DNA of 64,000 nt from Lysobacter capsici (lineage in GTDB: Bacteria; Pseudomonadota; Gammaproteobacteria; Xanthomonadales; Xanthomonadaceae): the NCBI RefSeq assembly GCF_014779555.2, contig NZ_CP094357.1, positions 1,736,001 through 1,800,000 of the forward strand, in the 5' to 3' direction. This document shows, one piece after another, positions 1-8,898 of this stretch. The notes under the pieces were generated by a model that did not search any database, had not been told where the DNA came from, and saw only the letters and a program-made list of their open reading frames with translations. Position 1 is the stretch's first letter. Each line of letters opens with the position of its first letter. Both the position numbers and the translations under genes were made by a program.

Positions 1-375
1 AAGGACGTGTTCGACCTGATCGGCGGTTTCGTCGCAGGCATCGGCCGCATCGTCGCCCTGCATCCGTGGCTGCCGTCGTTGTGGGTGCGCGAGGTGCTGT
101 GCGAAGGCGGCGCGTTGCGCGAAAGCGTCCTGTTCCGGCAGATCGGCCCGGTGCTGCCGCGGATGATGGCCAAGCGCTTCGCCCAGGCTCAGGCCGAGGG
201 CCGGATCAACGCCGATCTGGACCCGCGCCTGCTGATGGTCAGCCTGATCGGGCTGACTTTGTTTCCGGCCGCGAGCGCGCCGATCTGGCGGCATATGTTC
301 GACGCGGACGATCTCGATCTGGAAGCCCAGCGCCGGCATGCGCTGGCCTTGCTCGACCGGGGTTTGACGCCATGA
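1..375 (+). CDS. TetR/AcrR-type regulator, C-terminal fragment
   Basis: The reading frame is open from the first base, so this is the 3' part of a gene that begins outside the window. About 124 residues are visible. They resemble the C-terminal ligand and dimerisation domain of TetR regulators, with amphipathic helices and a stretch around LPRMMAKRFAQAQAEG; the DNA-binding domain is missing. The stop codon overlaps a possible ATG of the next gene, so it likely heads the operon with the efflux genes that follow and may regulate them. The family call rests on the downstream context as much as on the sequence. Confidence 0.6.
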   Translation, partial: KDVFDLIGGFVAGIGRIVALHPWLPSLWVREVLCEGGALRESVLFRQIGPVLPRMMAKRFAQAQAEGRINADLDPRLLMVSLIGLTLFPAASAPIWRHMFDADDLDLEAQRRHALALLDRGLTP

Positions 376-392
376 CAGGCGAGGGCGATCGC

Positions 393-1412
393 ATGAAAAC
401 GAAGCTTGTTGCACAAGCCGGCCCGGTTGATTCGGCGCGAATGTCGCATCGCCCGGGCGCAACGACGAAGACCTGGCTGCTGGTATCGTTCGCCGCGCTA
501 TCGCTCGCGGCCTGCGGCAAACACGAACCGCAGGCGCTGGGCACGCTGGAATGGGATCGGGTGACCCTGCCCGCGCCGGCCGCGGAAAAAATCGTCCGCA
601 TCGATGTGCGCGAAGGGCAACGGGTCAAGGCCGGCACGCGCGTGCTGCAGCTCGAACTCGACCGCACCCGTTCGCAATTGAACGCTGCCCAGGCGCAGGC
701 GCGCCAATCGGCCGACGCGCTGGCCGAACTCGAAGCCGGCCCGCGCAGCGAAACCATCGCCCAGGCGCGCGCCAACCTCGCCGCCGCGCAGGCGCAGCAG
801 CGCGACGCCAGCGCGTACTACGCGCGCGTGCAACCGCTCGGCCGAAGGCAATTGATCGCCGCTGCCGAGGTCGATCGCGCCCGCGCCGCCGCCGGCAACG
901 CGCAGGCGCAGGTAGGCGTCGCCCAGGCCGCGTTGCTCGAACTCGAACACGGCACCCGCCGCGAACAGATCGCGCAGGGCCAATCCGCGCTCGCCGCCGC
1001 GCAGGCGCAAGCGCAGGTGCAGGCGGTGACGTTCGGCAAACTCGACGTGCTCGCGCCGCGCGACGGCGTGGTCGACAGCCTGCCGTACAAGCTCGGCGAT
1101 CAGGCGCCGGTCGGTTCGCCGCTGGCGGTGATGCTGGTCGGCGCGCGCCCGTATGCGCGCGTGTACGTGCCCGAGCCGATCCGCCAGGACGTGCGCGTGG
1201 GCACCCAGGCGCGGGTCTACATCGAAGGCCGCGAGCAGGCGTGGAACGGCCGCGTGCGGATGATCCGCAGCGAATCCAGTTTCACCCCGTACTACGCATT
1301 GACCGGCGAAGACGCCGCGCGCCTGAGTTATCTGGCCGAGGTCGAACTGAGCGACGCGAAATCCGCCGATCTGCCGGCCGGCTTGCCGGTGCGGGTCGAG
1401 TTCGCGCGATGA
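393..1412 (+). CDS. HlyD/YbhG-like periplasmic adaptor lipoprotein
   Basis: This is a membrane-fusion (adaptor) subunit for the ABC exporter encoded next. It has a lipoprotein-type signal with lipobox LAAC, a split biotinyl-lipoyl-like domain (IDVREGQRVKAGTRVLQLEL), a long Ala/Gln-rich coiled-coil hairpin, then a beta-barrel part ending in LPAGLPVRVEF. The family anchors in the inner membrane and links the transporter to an outer-membrane channel. ATG 372 overlaps the previous stop, but ATG 393 has a better ribosome-binding site (GAGGG, 7 nt upstream); ATG 441 would give the most typical lipoprotein signal. The stop overlaps the ABC ATPase start. Confidence 0.8.
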   Translation: MKTKLVAQAGPVDSARMSHRPGATTKTWLLVSFAALSLAACGKHEPQALGTLEWDRVTLPAPAAEKIVRIDVREGQRVKAGTRVLQLELDRTRSQLNAAQAQARQSADALAELEAGPRSETIAQARANLAAAQAQQRDASAYYARVQPLGRRQLIAAAEVDRARAAAGNAQAQVGVAQAALLELEHGTRREQIAQGQSALAAAQAQAQVQAVTFGKLDVLAPRDGVVDSLPYKLGDQAPVGSPLAVMLVGARPYARVYVPEPIRQDVRVGTQARVYIEGREQAWNGRVRMIRSESSFTPYYALTGEDAARLSYLAEVELSDAKSADLPAGLPVRVEFAR

Positions 1413-2419
1413 GCGACGCCGCGCTCGCCGACTCGGACCGCATGCAGGCCGCCGCCGATCAAGCGCCCGCGATCAAGGCGCGCGGCATGAGCAAGCAGTT
1501 CGGCGAATTGCGCGCGGTCGACGATGTCGACCTGACCGTGCCGCGCGCCTGCGTGTACGGCTTCCTCGGCCCGAACGGCTCGGGCAAATCGACCACGATC
1601 CGCATGCTGTGCGGTTTGTTGACGCCGAGCGCGGGCGAGATCGAAGTGCTCGGCCTGAAGATTCCCGAACAGGCCGAAGCGCTGCGCCGGCGCATCGGCT
1701 ATATGACCCAGAAGTTCTCGCTGTTCGAAGACCTCACCGTGCGCGAGAACCTGGAATTCCTCGCCGCCGTGCAGGACATCCCGAAGGCGAAAGCGCGCCA
1801 GCGCATCGACGAACTGGTCGAGCAATACCATTTTTCCGATCGCCAGAAACAGCTCGCCGGCACCATGAGCGGCGGCCAGAAGCAGCGCCTCGCCCTGGCC
1901 GGCGCGGTGATCCACGGCCCCGAATTGTTGTTTCTGGACGAACCGACCAGCGCGGTCGATCCCGAGTCGCGCCGCGATTTCTGGGAGAAGCTGTTCGAAC
2001 TCGCCGATACGGGCACCACCTTGCTGGTGTCGACGCATTACATGGACGAAGCCGAACGCTGTCACCGCCTGGCGATTCTCGATCAAGGCAAGCTCGTCGC
2101 CGACGGCACCCCGGCCGAATTGACCGGCGCGCTCGCCGATCGCGCGATCGAAGTGCGCGCCGCGCAACCGCGCAAGGCGCAGCGGGTGCTGGTCGGATTG
2201 CCCGGCGTGCTCAGCGTCGCCCAGGTCGGCAACAGCCTGCGCGTGTTGCTGGCCGATGCGCATACCGCCGAGCACAGTCTGGAACAGGCGTTGCGCGAGG
2301 CGGGCTTGCCCGCGCAGGTCGACAAGGCCAAGCCCAATCTCGAGGACGTCTTCGTCTCGGCCACCCGCGGCCACGAACCGCCGGCATCGACCCAACCAGC
2401 CACGCAGGCCACGCCATGA
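1409..2419 (+). CDS. ABC transporter ATP-binding protein (YbhF-like)
   Basis: This is the energy-coupling subunit of an ABC-2 type exporter. A single ATPase domain is present: Walker A GPNGSGKST, Q-loop near YMTQKFSLF, signature MSGGQ, Walker B LLFLDEP and switch histidine in STHYMDEA. It has 336 residues; E. coli YbhF has two fused ATPase domains, so this is the half-size form. Its start overlaps the adaptor stop (ATGA) and its stop overlaps the permease start, which indicates translational coupling in one operon. Confidence 0.93.
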   Translation: MSDAALADSDRMQAAADQAPAIKARGMSKQFGELRAVDDVDLTVPRACVYGFLGPNGSGKSTTIRMLCGLLTPSAGEIEVLGLKIPEQAEALRRRIGYMTQKFSLFEDLTVRENLEFLAAVQDIPKAKARQRIDELVEQYHFSDRQKQLAGTMSGGQKQRLALAGAVIHGPELLFLDEPTSAVDPESRRDFWEKLFELADTGTTLLVSTHYMDEAERCHRLAILDQGKLVADGTPAELTGALADRAIEVRAAQPRKAQRVLVGLPGVLSVAQVGNSLRVLLADAHTAEHSLEQALREAGLPAQVDKAKPNLEDVFVSATRGHEPPASTQPATQATP

Positions 2420-3504
2420 AACTGCGCCGTCTGTGGGCGATCGTGCTCAAGGAAATCCGCCAGCTGCGCCGCGACCGCATCACCCTGGCGATGATCGTGA
2501 TGATCCCGGTCGGGCAACTGGTGTTGTTCGGCTACGCGATCAATCTCAACCCGCGCGGCCTCAATGCCGCGATCGCCGACCAATCCAATACCGCAGCGTC
2601 GCGCGCGCTGGTCATGGACATGGTCGCCACCGGCGTGATCGCGCCGGTCGCGCAGGTGCAGACCCCGCAACAACTGGTCGAACTGTTGCGCCAGGGCCGG
2701 ATCAGCGTCGGCGTGCACGTGCCGCCGGATTTCGAACGCCGCCGCATCGACGGCCGCGAAGTCGCCCAGGTGATGGTCGACGGCAGCGACACGGTGGTGC
2801 AGAGCGCGGCCGCGCAATTGGCGCAGTTGCCGGTCGACAGTTCGGTGGTCGCGCCGCGCAAAGTCGCGCCGATCGGCGTGGTCGCGTTCTACAACCCGCA
2901 GCGACGTTCGCCGGTCAATATCGTGCCGGGCCTGATCGGAGTGATCTTGACCATGACCATGGTGATGTTCACCTCGGTCGCGATCGTGCGCGAACGCGAG
3001 CGCGGCAACATGGAACTGCTGATCACCACCCCGGTCAGCCGTACCGAACTGATGGTCGGCAAGGTGCTGCCGTATGCGGTGATCGGCCTGATCCAGACCA
3101 CGGTGGTGTTGCTGCTGGGCACCTGGCTGTTCGCGGTGCCGATCAAGGGCAGCGTGCTCGACGTCTATCTGGCCGCGGTGCTGCTGATCCTGGCCAATCT
3201 GGCGCTGGGCCTGATGATTTCGACCAAGGCCGCCTCGCAGTTCCAGGCCATGCAGATGACGGTATTCATCCTGCTGCCGTCGATCCTGCTGTCGGGTTTC
3301 ATGTTCCCGTATGCCGGCATGCCGGTGGCCGCGCAATGGTTGTCCGAGGTATTGCCGATGACCCATTTCCTGCGCCTGATCCGCGGGGTGATGCTGCGCG
3401 GCGCGAGCCTGTGGGAACTGTGGCAGGACGTGCTGTATCTGAGCGCCTTCATCGCGGTGATGATGAGCGCGGCGGTGGCGCGTTTCAGCAAGCGTCTGGA
3501 TTGA
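2416..3504 (+). CDS. ABC-2 type transporter permease (YbhR/YhhJ-like)
   Basis: This 362-residue inner-membrane permease has the ABC-2 layout: one N-terminal transmembrane helix (about residues 20-40), a large extracytoplasmic domain, and five or more C-terminal helices. The motif ERERGNMELLITTPVSR before the C-terminal helices is typical of the YhhJ/YbhR group. It completes the TetR-HlyD-ATPase-permease operon, probably a drug or amphiphile exporter. The substrate cannot be read from the sequence. Confidence 0.93.
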   Translation: MKLRRLWAIVLKEIRQLRRDRITLAMIVMIPVGQLVLFGYAINLNPRGLNAAIADQSNTAASRALVMDMVATGVIAPVAQVQTPQQLVELLRQGRISVGVHVPPDFERRRIDGREVAQVMVDGSDTVVQSAAAQLAQLPVDSSVVAPRKVAPIGVVAFYNPQRRSPVNIVPGLIGVILTMTMVMFTSVAIVRERERGNMELLITTPVSRTELMVGKVLPYAVIGLIQTTVVLLLGTWLFAVPIKGSVLDVYLAAVLLILANLALGLMISTKAASQFQAMQMTVFILLPSILLSGFMFPYAGMPVAAQWLSEVLPMTHFLRLIRGVMLRGASLWELWQDVLYLSAFIAVMMSAAVARFSKRLD

Positions 3505-3533
3505 TCGCGACGTTGCGATGACGGGCCGCATGG

Positions 3534-3563
3534 ATCCGGACGCCGCGGACGCGGCGTCCGGAT
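3534..3563. terminator. perfect hairpin between convergent genes
   Basis: A perfect 13-bp inverted repeat (ATCCGGACGCCGC / GCGGCGTCCGGAT) with a 4-nt loop lies between the permease gene and the convergent gene at 3584-4027. No long T-run follows on either strand, so it may work as a weak bidirectional terminator or an RNA-stabilising stem-loop. Confidence 0.6.
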
Positions 3564-3583
3564 GGACTCATGCCGGCGCGCCC

Positions 3584-4027
3584 TCAGCGCGACTTGGTCG
3601 AGCTGACGCCTTTCTCGCTGATGCTCTTGCCCGCCGGTTCGACAACCAGATCGAGGCTGCCCTTGGCGTCGAACGAAGCGGTCGCCGCGTCGATGGCCCT
3701 GGCCGGCGCGGCTTGAATGTCGCGAACCGGCGCCGCGGTCGCGGCCCCTGCCTGCACCGCACGCGTCGGCCGCACGCCGCCCGAGGTGGCGCCGGGATCG
3801 ACGCCGATGTTGCCGGCGACTCTGGCTATGGCCGGCTTGCACGGCGAACTCACCACCAGCTTGCCTTCCCAGCGGCGGTTGGTGCCCGGCGGAATCGGCT
3901 TGCCGTCCTTGTCGACGCAGCCCCAGCTGCCGTCGGGGTTGTGAACCACGGTGCCTTCCTTCGCCCAGGCCGGACCGGTCACGATCGCCAACAACAAACC
4001 GATGCAAAGCAGTGCATTCTTGCTCAT
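3584..4027 (-). CDS. secreted hypothetical protein
   Basis: I do not recognise the family. The protein has 147 residues with a clear Sec signal peptide (MSKNALLCIGLLLAIVTGPAWA, cut after AWA). A short region follows with two cysteines (WGCVDKDGK, SSPCKPAI) that could form a disulfide, then a low-complexity Ala-rich C-terminus. A periplasmic location is expected. It is convergent with the exporter operon and probably transcribed alone. Confidence 0.7.
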   Translation of the reverse strand: MSKNALLCIGLLLAIVTGPAWAKEGTVVHNPDGSWGCVDKDGKPIPPGTNRRWEGKLVVSSPCKPAIARVAGNIGVDPGATSGGVRPTRAVQAGAATAAPVRDIQAAPARAIDAATASFDAKGSLDLVVEPAGKSISEKGVSSTKSR

Positions 4028-4218
4028 GGCGTTTTTTCCTTAAAACTGCGATGGGTGTGGGGTGGACGTGTTCTATCACCCGCGACCGCCGCAGCAAGAC
4101 CTGCCGAAATAAGTTGTTAACTTAAAGTTAATTGCGCGGACAGGCCGCGTTCACGCTGCGTCGAACGTCGTAACTTGGCGGCTTAGAACGGATTGCGTCG
4201 TAAGCACAGGACACCGCG

Positions 4219-4626
4219 ATGGAAGCGAATTCACCCAAGGTTTCGGGCTCGCGCTTCAATGCGAACCCGGCGCGCGAGTCCAAGCGCGCACTGCCCGTGG
4301 TGCTGGCGTTCGCGGCCGTGCTCGCGCTGATTGCATGGTCGATGTTGCGCGAGTACCCGCTCAGCGGCGATGAGTTCAAGCGCGTGTTGAAACCGCCCAT
4401 CGGTAATTCCTACGGCTACTGGCTGCTCTACCGTCGCGATCACGGCTTGTACTGTTTCAAGACTCCGCATCCGATGTACTTTCCCGATTGGCGTTACTGC
4501 GTGCCGGAAACCGAGATAGAACTGATCCGCGACGGCAAGCCGGTCGAGGTGAACGACCATCTCGGCGTCGGCGACGTAGTGCTCAAGCCCGGTCGCTATC
4601 CCGGCGCGAAACGCGAAGTGTTGTGA
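4219..4626 (+). CDS. hypothetical single-pass membrane protein
   Basis: This 135-residue protein has one transmembrane helix at about residues 25-45 (LPVVLAFAAVLALIAWSML) and a periplasmic C-terminal part with two cysteines (YCFKT, YCVPE). The family is not recognised. The roughly 190-bp gap upstream to the divergent gene at 3584-4027 probably holds promoters for both genes. Confidence 0.65.
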   Translation: MEANSPKVSGSRFNANPARESKRALPVVLAFAAVLALIAWSMLREYPLSGDEFKRVLKPPIGNSYGYWLLYRRDHGLYCFKTPHPMYFPDWRYCVPETEIELIRDGKPVEVNDHLGVGDVVLKPGRYPGAKREVL

Positions 4627-4799
4627 GCCGGTCGTAGCGATCACTCGCCGGCGATGACGATTGTCATCGGCATCGGATTTCGTGATTTGCGATCCGGATT
4701 CCCGGCCGCGGCATGACAGCGAATGTGTCGCCTATCAAGCTTCGGCCGCGAGCGCGCGCCTAGCATCGAGCGCGAACTGCCAGCCTTTGGGGGCCCGCA

Positions 4800-6629
4800 A
4801 TGAACTCGATACTTCTGCGCGCTGCGTGGATGGGCATGCCGCGCGTGTTGCTGCTGCTGGGCCTCGTCGTCGCGTTGCGCACAGTGACGCCGACACCGGA
4901 TTACGTCGGTCCTTATCCGGGCGCATTGGACCGAGCCAACGCGAACGATTCGGCAAGCGCGTTGGGCGTGGCGCCCGCGCCGCGCGCGGTCTCGGACACG
5001 GTAGCCAGCGACGCCGAAGCGGCGCGCTTCCTGGCGCAGGCGACCTTCGGCCCGACCCTGGAGGACATCGCGCGACTGCGGCAGATCGGTTATTCGGCCT
5101 GGATCAACGAGCAAGTCGGTTTCCCGATGTCGTCGCAACTGACCTTCATGAAGAACGCCGCGCAGCGCGCCGGCACCGGCGACAGCGTGCGTCGCGACTG
5201 GCGGCTGGATGCGTGGTTCGTCAACGCGCTCGGCGGCAAGGACCCGATCAAGCCGACCGTGCTGCATCGCGATCAATTGCGCCAGCGCGTGGCGTTCGCG
5301 CTCAGCGAAATCTTCGTGGTCTCCGATGCAACCTCGGACCTGCTCGGCAACACGCCGCACGGCATGACCCATTACTACGACACGCTGGCGCGCGATGCCT
5401 TCGGCAATTTTCGCACCTTGCTGGAAGACGTGACCTTGCATCCGGTGATGGGCATCTACCTGTCGATGATGCAGAACCAGAAACCCGACCCGGTCAACAA
5501 CATCCGTCCCGACGAGAACTACGCGCGCGAAGTGCTGCAATTGTTCAGCGTCGGGCTGGTGCGGCTCAATGCCGACGGCACGCCGCTGCTGGACGCCAAT
5601 CAGCAACCCATCCCCGCTTACGACCAGGACACGGTCAAGGGCTTCGCCCACGTGTTCACCGGCTGGACCTTCAATGGGTGCCAGGCGCAGGGCTATTTCG
5701 ATTGTTACTACTACGATTCCAGCGCGCCGGCCTGGGTCACGCCGATGGAGAACCAGGCCGCGTACCACGCCTCGGCGCAGGCGAAGCAATTGTTGAACTA
5801 CACCGGTGTGTCGCTGCCCGGAGGCGTGCTCGCGGCCGGCGGCAGCGGGCGCGGCGATCTGGACGCAGCGCTCGACAATATCTTCCGACATCCGAATGTC
5901 GGGCCGTTCATCGGTCGGCAGTTGATCCAGCGATTGGTCACCAGCAATCCGAGCCCGGCCTATGTCGGCCGCGTCGCCGCCGCGTTCAACGATAACGGCC
6001 AGGGCGTGCGCGGCGATCTGCGCGCGGTCGTGACCGCGGTGCTGATGGACGCGGAGGCGCGCGATCCGGCCTCGCAACCCGAGCATTTCGGCAAGGTGCG
6101 CGAGCCGATCCTGCGCCTGACCCATCTGTGGCGCGCCTTGAACGCGAAATCGAAGTCGGGCTTTCTCGACGAGTTCTGGACCCTGGACGGCAACCTCGGC
6201 CAGTCGCCGATGTACGCGTCCTCGGTATTCAATTTCTTCAGCCCGCGCTACAGCCCGGTCGGCGAGCTCTCGCAATTGCAGCTGGCCGCGCCGGAACTGC
6301 AACTGGCCACCGACTACATGCTGCCGGCGAACGAGGGCTATCTGATGCGCAAGATCTTCGATGCCTATGTCGGCAACCCCGGCGGCATCGGCGACGACGA
6401 GATCGCGATCAACCTAAGTCGCGACCTGGCATTGGCGACAAATCCCGGCGCCTTGATCGATCGCTACAACACCTTGTTCCTGTCCGGGCAGATGAGCGCA
6501 CCGATGCGCCAGGTGCTGCTGGAACGGCTCAACGGCATGCCGGCCAACACCACCGCGGCCAAGCGCGAGCGGGTGCAGGAAGCCTTGTACCTGATCGTCA
6601 ACTCGCCCGAATACGTGGTGCAGAAGTGA
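4800..6629 (+). CDS. DUF1800 domain-containing exported protein
   Basis: This 609-residue protein has an N-terminal hydrophobic signal/anchor (about residues 13-27) and a full DUF1800 domain. Recognisable parts are RFLAQATFGPTLEDI near the start and REVLQLFSVGL and FTGWTFNG in the middle. DUF1800 proteins are exported and of unknown biochemical role; they almost always sit beside a DUF1501 gene, as here. The downstream gene starts about 20 bp later and is surely co-transcribed. Confidence 0.88.
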   Translation: MNSILLRAAWMGMPRVLLLLGLVVALRTVTPTPDYVGPYPGALDRANANDSASALGVAPAPRAVSDTVASDAEAARFLAQATFGPTLEDIARLRQIGYSAWINEQVGFPMSSQLTFMKNAAQRAGTGDSVRRDWRLDAWFVNALGGKDPIKPTVLHRDQLRQRVAFALSEIFVVSDATSDLLGNTPHGMTHYYDTLARDAFGNFRTLLEDVTLHPVMGIYLSMMQNQKPDPVNNIRPDENYAREVLQLFSVGLVRLNADGTPLLDANQQPIPAYDQDTVKGFAHVFTGWTFNGCQAQGYFDCYYYDSSAPAWVTPMENQAAYHASAQAKQLLNYTGVSLPGGVLAAGGSGRGDLDAALDNIFRHPNVGPFIGRQLIQRLVTSNPSPAYVGRVAAAFNDNGQGVRGDLRAVVTAVLMDAEARDPASQPEHFGKVREPILRLTHLWRALNAKSKSGFLDEFWTLDGNLGQSPMYASSVFNFFSPRYSPVGELSQLQLAAPELQLATDYMLPANEGYLMRKIFDAYVGNPGGIGDDEIAINLSRDLALATNPGALIDRYNTLFLSGQMSAPMRQVLLERLNGMPANTTAAKRERVQEALYLIVNSPEYVVQK

Positions 6630-6651
6630 CGCGTCCCTGGAGGGCACTGTG

Positions 6652-8046
6652 ATGAAACGTCGTGAGTTCCTGCGCAATGCGATCCTGACCTCGCTCGGCG
6701 GCGCCGGCCTGTACTCGGCGCTCGGCAATCTGCGCCTGGTCGAAGCGGCGACGCGCGCCTACGGACCGGCCAGCTTCAATGATTACAAGGCGCTGGTGTG
6801 CGTGTTCCTGTTCGGCGGCAACGATTCGTTGAACATGGTGATCCCGCGCGACAACAGTCACTACGCCCAATACCGCAATGCGCGCGTGACCTTGGCGGTG
6901 GAGCAGGATCAATTGCTGCCGTTGCTGCCGCAAACCGGCGGTGGTGCGTCCGATGGGGCCGACTACGGCTTGCAGGCATCGATCGGCGGCGAGGACACGG
7001 TCGGCATGAGCGGTCTGCAAGGCCTGTTCAACAGCGGCCATGCGGCGGTGCTGGGCAATGTCGGCACGCTGATCCGGCCGACCCGCAAGATCGACTACCT
7101 CAATCACGCGGTCGAACTGCCGCCGCAGCTGTTCTCGCACAACGATCAGCAGCAGTACTGGCAGGTGTCGCGCACCGGCGACGGACGCAACCTGGGTTGG
7201 GGCGGCCGCATCGCCGATCTGCTGCACGACGCCAATCCCGATGCCTTCATTCCGATGTCGGTGTCGCTGAATTTCGAAAGCATCCTGCAGCGCGCGGGCA
7301 ACGGCAGCCAGTATGTGATCGGCAATGGCGGGCCGCGTTATTTCAGCCGTTTCGAATGGGACGGCGACAGCCGGCGCGCGTTCCTGGCGCTGATGGCGCC
7401 GAACGCGCAGCCGCATGCGTTCGGCCGCAGCTACGCCGCGTCGTTCCGGCGCGCGCGAGAGAACGCTGACGCGGTCGGCACCGCGCTGGATTCGTCCTCG
7501 GACCTGCAGACCGCGTTTCCGAACAGCGACCTGGCCGAGCAGCTGAAGATGGTCGCGCGCATGATCAAGGTGCGCGAGGTGCTGGGCCTGAAGCGGCAGG
7601 TGTATTTCGTCTCGATGGGCGGCTTCGATCATCACGACCGTCTGCTCAGCGAACAGCCGGCGCTGCTGTCGCGATTGTCGCAGGCGCTGACCGCGTTTCA
7701 CGCCGCGACCGTCGAACTGGGCGTGGCGGACAAGGTCACCGCGTTCACCGCTTCGGATTTCGGCCGCACCTTGTCGTCGAACGGCGACGGTTCCGATCAC
7801 GGTTGGGGTGGGCATCATTTCGCCGTTGGCGGCGCGGTGCGCGGAGGACGGTTCTTCGGCACGATGCCGACCCTGGTCAACGGCGGCGACGACGACGCGG
7901 GCTGGGGGCAGATCATTCCGACCACCGCGGTGGATCAGTACGCGGCGACGCTGGCGAAGTGGTTCGGGGTGGCGGATGCGGATCTGGATCTGATCTTTCC
8001 GAACCTGGGGAATTTCGCGGTGCGGGATCTTGGGTTTATGGCTTGA
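6652..8046 (+). CDS. DUF1501 domain-containing Tat-exported protein
   Basis: This 464-residue protein starts MKRREFLRNAIL, a twin-arginine-type signal (RREFLR). Family landmarks are FLFGGNDSLNMVIP near the N-terminus, MGGFDHHD, and TASDFGRTLSSNGDGSDHGWGG near the C-terminus. The Asp/His-rich motifs recall the alkaline phosphatase/sulfatase fold, so a metal-dependent hydrolase is possible but unproven. ATG 6652 is preferred over GTG 6649 because GGAGGG lies at a good distance. It pairs with the DUF1800 gene upstream. Confidence 0.88.
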   Translation: MKRREFLRNAILTSLGGAGLYSALGNLRLVEAATRAYGPASFNDYKALVCVFLFGGNDSLNMVIPRDNSHYAQYRNARVTLAVEQDQLLPLLPQTGGGASDGADYGLQASIGGEDTVGMSGLQGLFNSGHAAVLGNVGTLIRPTRKIDYLNHAVELPPQLFSHNDQQQYWQVSRTGDGRNLGWGGRIADLLHDANPDAFIPMSVSLNFESILQRAGNGSQYVIGNGGPRYFSRFEWDGDSRRAFLALMAPNAQPHAFGRSYAASFRRARENADAVGTALDSSSDLQTAFPNSDLAEQLKMVARMIKVREVLGLKRQVYFVSMGGFDHHDRLLSEQPALLSRLSQALTAFHAATVELGVADKVTAFTASDFGRTLSSNGDGSDHGWGGHHFAVGGAVRGGRFFGTMPTLVNGGDDDAGWGQIIPTTAVDQYAATLAKWFGVADADLDLIFPNLGNFAVRDLGFMA

Positions 8047-8080
8047 GTGGCTGGTAGTGCGAATCAGGCATAGACCCAAG

Positions 8081-8223
8081 ACCGTCATTCCCGCGAAGGC
8101 GGGAATCCAGTGACTTTAGCTCGTACATTCATCTGCTGAGTCAGTTCACGAAGCGAGCATCCGCAGGCGTTCGGGCCAGAACGTTCAAAGTCACTGGATT
8201 CCCGCCTTCGCGGGAATGACGGT
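8081..8223. repeat. inverted pair of 37-bp REP-like elements
   Basis: Positions 8081-8117 and 8187-8223 are perfect inverted copies 37 bp long, separated by 69 bp. Each contains the palindrome TCCCGCGAAGGCGGGA. Such paired repeats are common between genes in xanthomonads. This pair lies between the convergent DUF1501 and GNAT genes and could fold into a large cruciform or terminate transcription. Confidence 0.85.
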
Positions 8224-8274
8224 AGGTGGGTTTCGGCGGGTCTTGCGCCATCAGCGAGCCCGTGGCTGTTATCG

Positions 8275-8316
<42 letters not shown>

Positions 8317-8332
8317 CAGCCAAAACGGCCCC

Positions 8333-8875
8333 TCAAAGCACCCGATGCATCACCAGCACATCGACCAACCCCAGCCTGTCATGCCGGAACGCGCCCGGCA
8401 CCCGCCCGACAATCGCGAAGCCATGCTTTTGCCACAGATGCACCGCGGCGGTATTGCTGCTGACCACGTAGTTGAACTGCATCGCCAGGAAGCCGGCGTC
8501 GCGCGCCTGGATCAGCGAGTGTTCGCACAATGCGCCGCCGATACCGCGGCCCCAGGCGCGTTCGGCGACCATGTAGCTGGCGTTGGCGACGTGGTCGCCG
8601 CGGCCGAGTTGGTTGGGGCCGAGTTTGTAGCAGCCCAAGGTTTCGCCGGTATCGGATTCGGCGATGAAGCTGCGATACGGCGGCGAGGTCCACATCGCCT
8701 GCGCGCGCTGCATCGACAGGTCGGGCGGATAGTTGTAGATCTCCCCGCGCGCCAGCACTTCGCCGAAGATCGGCCAGATCCTTGCGAACTCATCCGCGCC
8801 GATCTGGCGAATAACCACATCGCGAATCGCCGCGTCGCCGGTGGCGCCATCGCGAATGACCAAGTCGCGCTGCAT
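8333..8875 (-). CDS. GNAT family N-acetyltransferase
   Basis: This 180-residue protein has the GNAT fold. The acetyl-CoA binding loop is AWGRGIGGALCEH (R/Q-x-x-G-x-G/A pattern), followed by NYVVSSNTAAVHLWQKHGF, the usual motif B region. The substrate is not predictable. The start is taken at ATG 8875 because the frame upstream runs into the neighbour region without another good start. It lies 23 bp downstream of miaB on the same strand and may be co-transcribed with it. Confidence 0.85.
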   Translation of the reverse strand: MQRDLVIRDGATGDAAIRDVVIRQIGADEFARIWPIFGEVLARGEIYNYPPDLSMQRAQAMWTSPPYRSFIAESDTGETLGCYKLGPNQLGRGDHVANASYMVAERAWGRGIGGALCEHSLIQARDAGFLAMQFNYVVSSNTAAVHLWQKHGFAIVGRVPGAFRHDRLGLVDVLVMHRVL

Positions 8876-8898
8876 GCCTGCGACCCCGCGCCCGAGAC

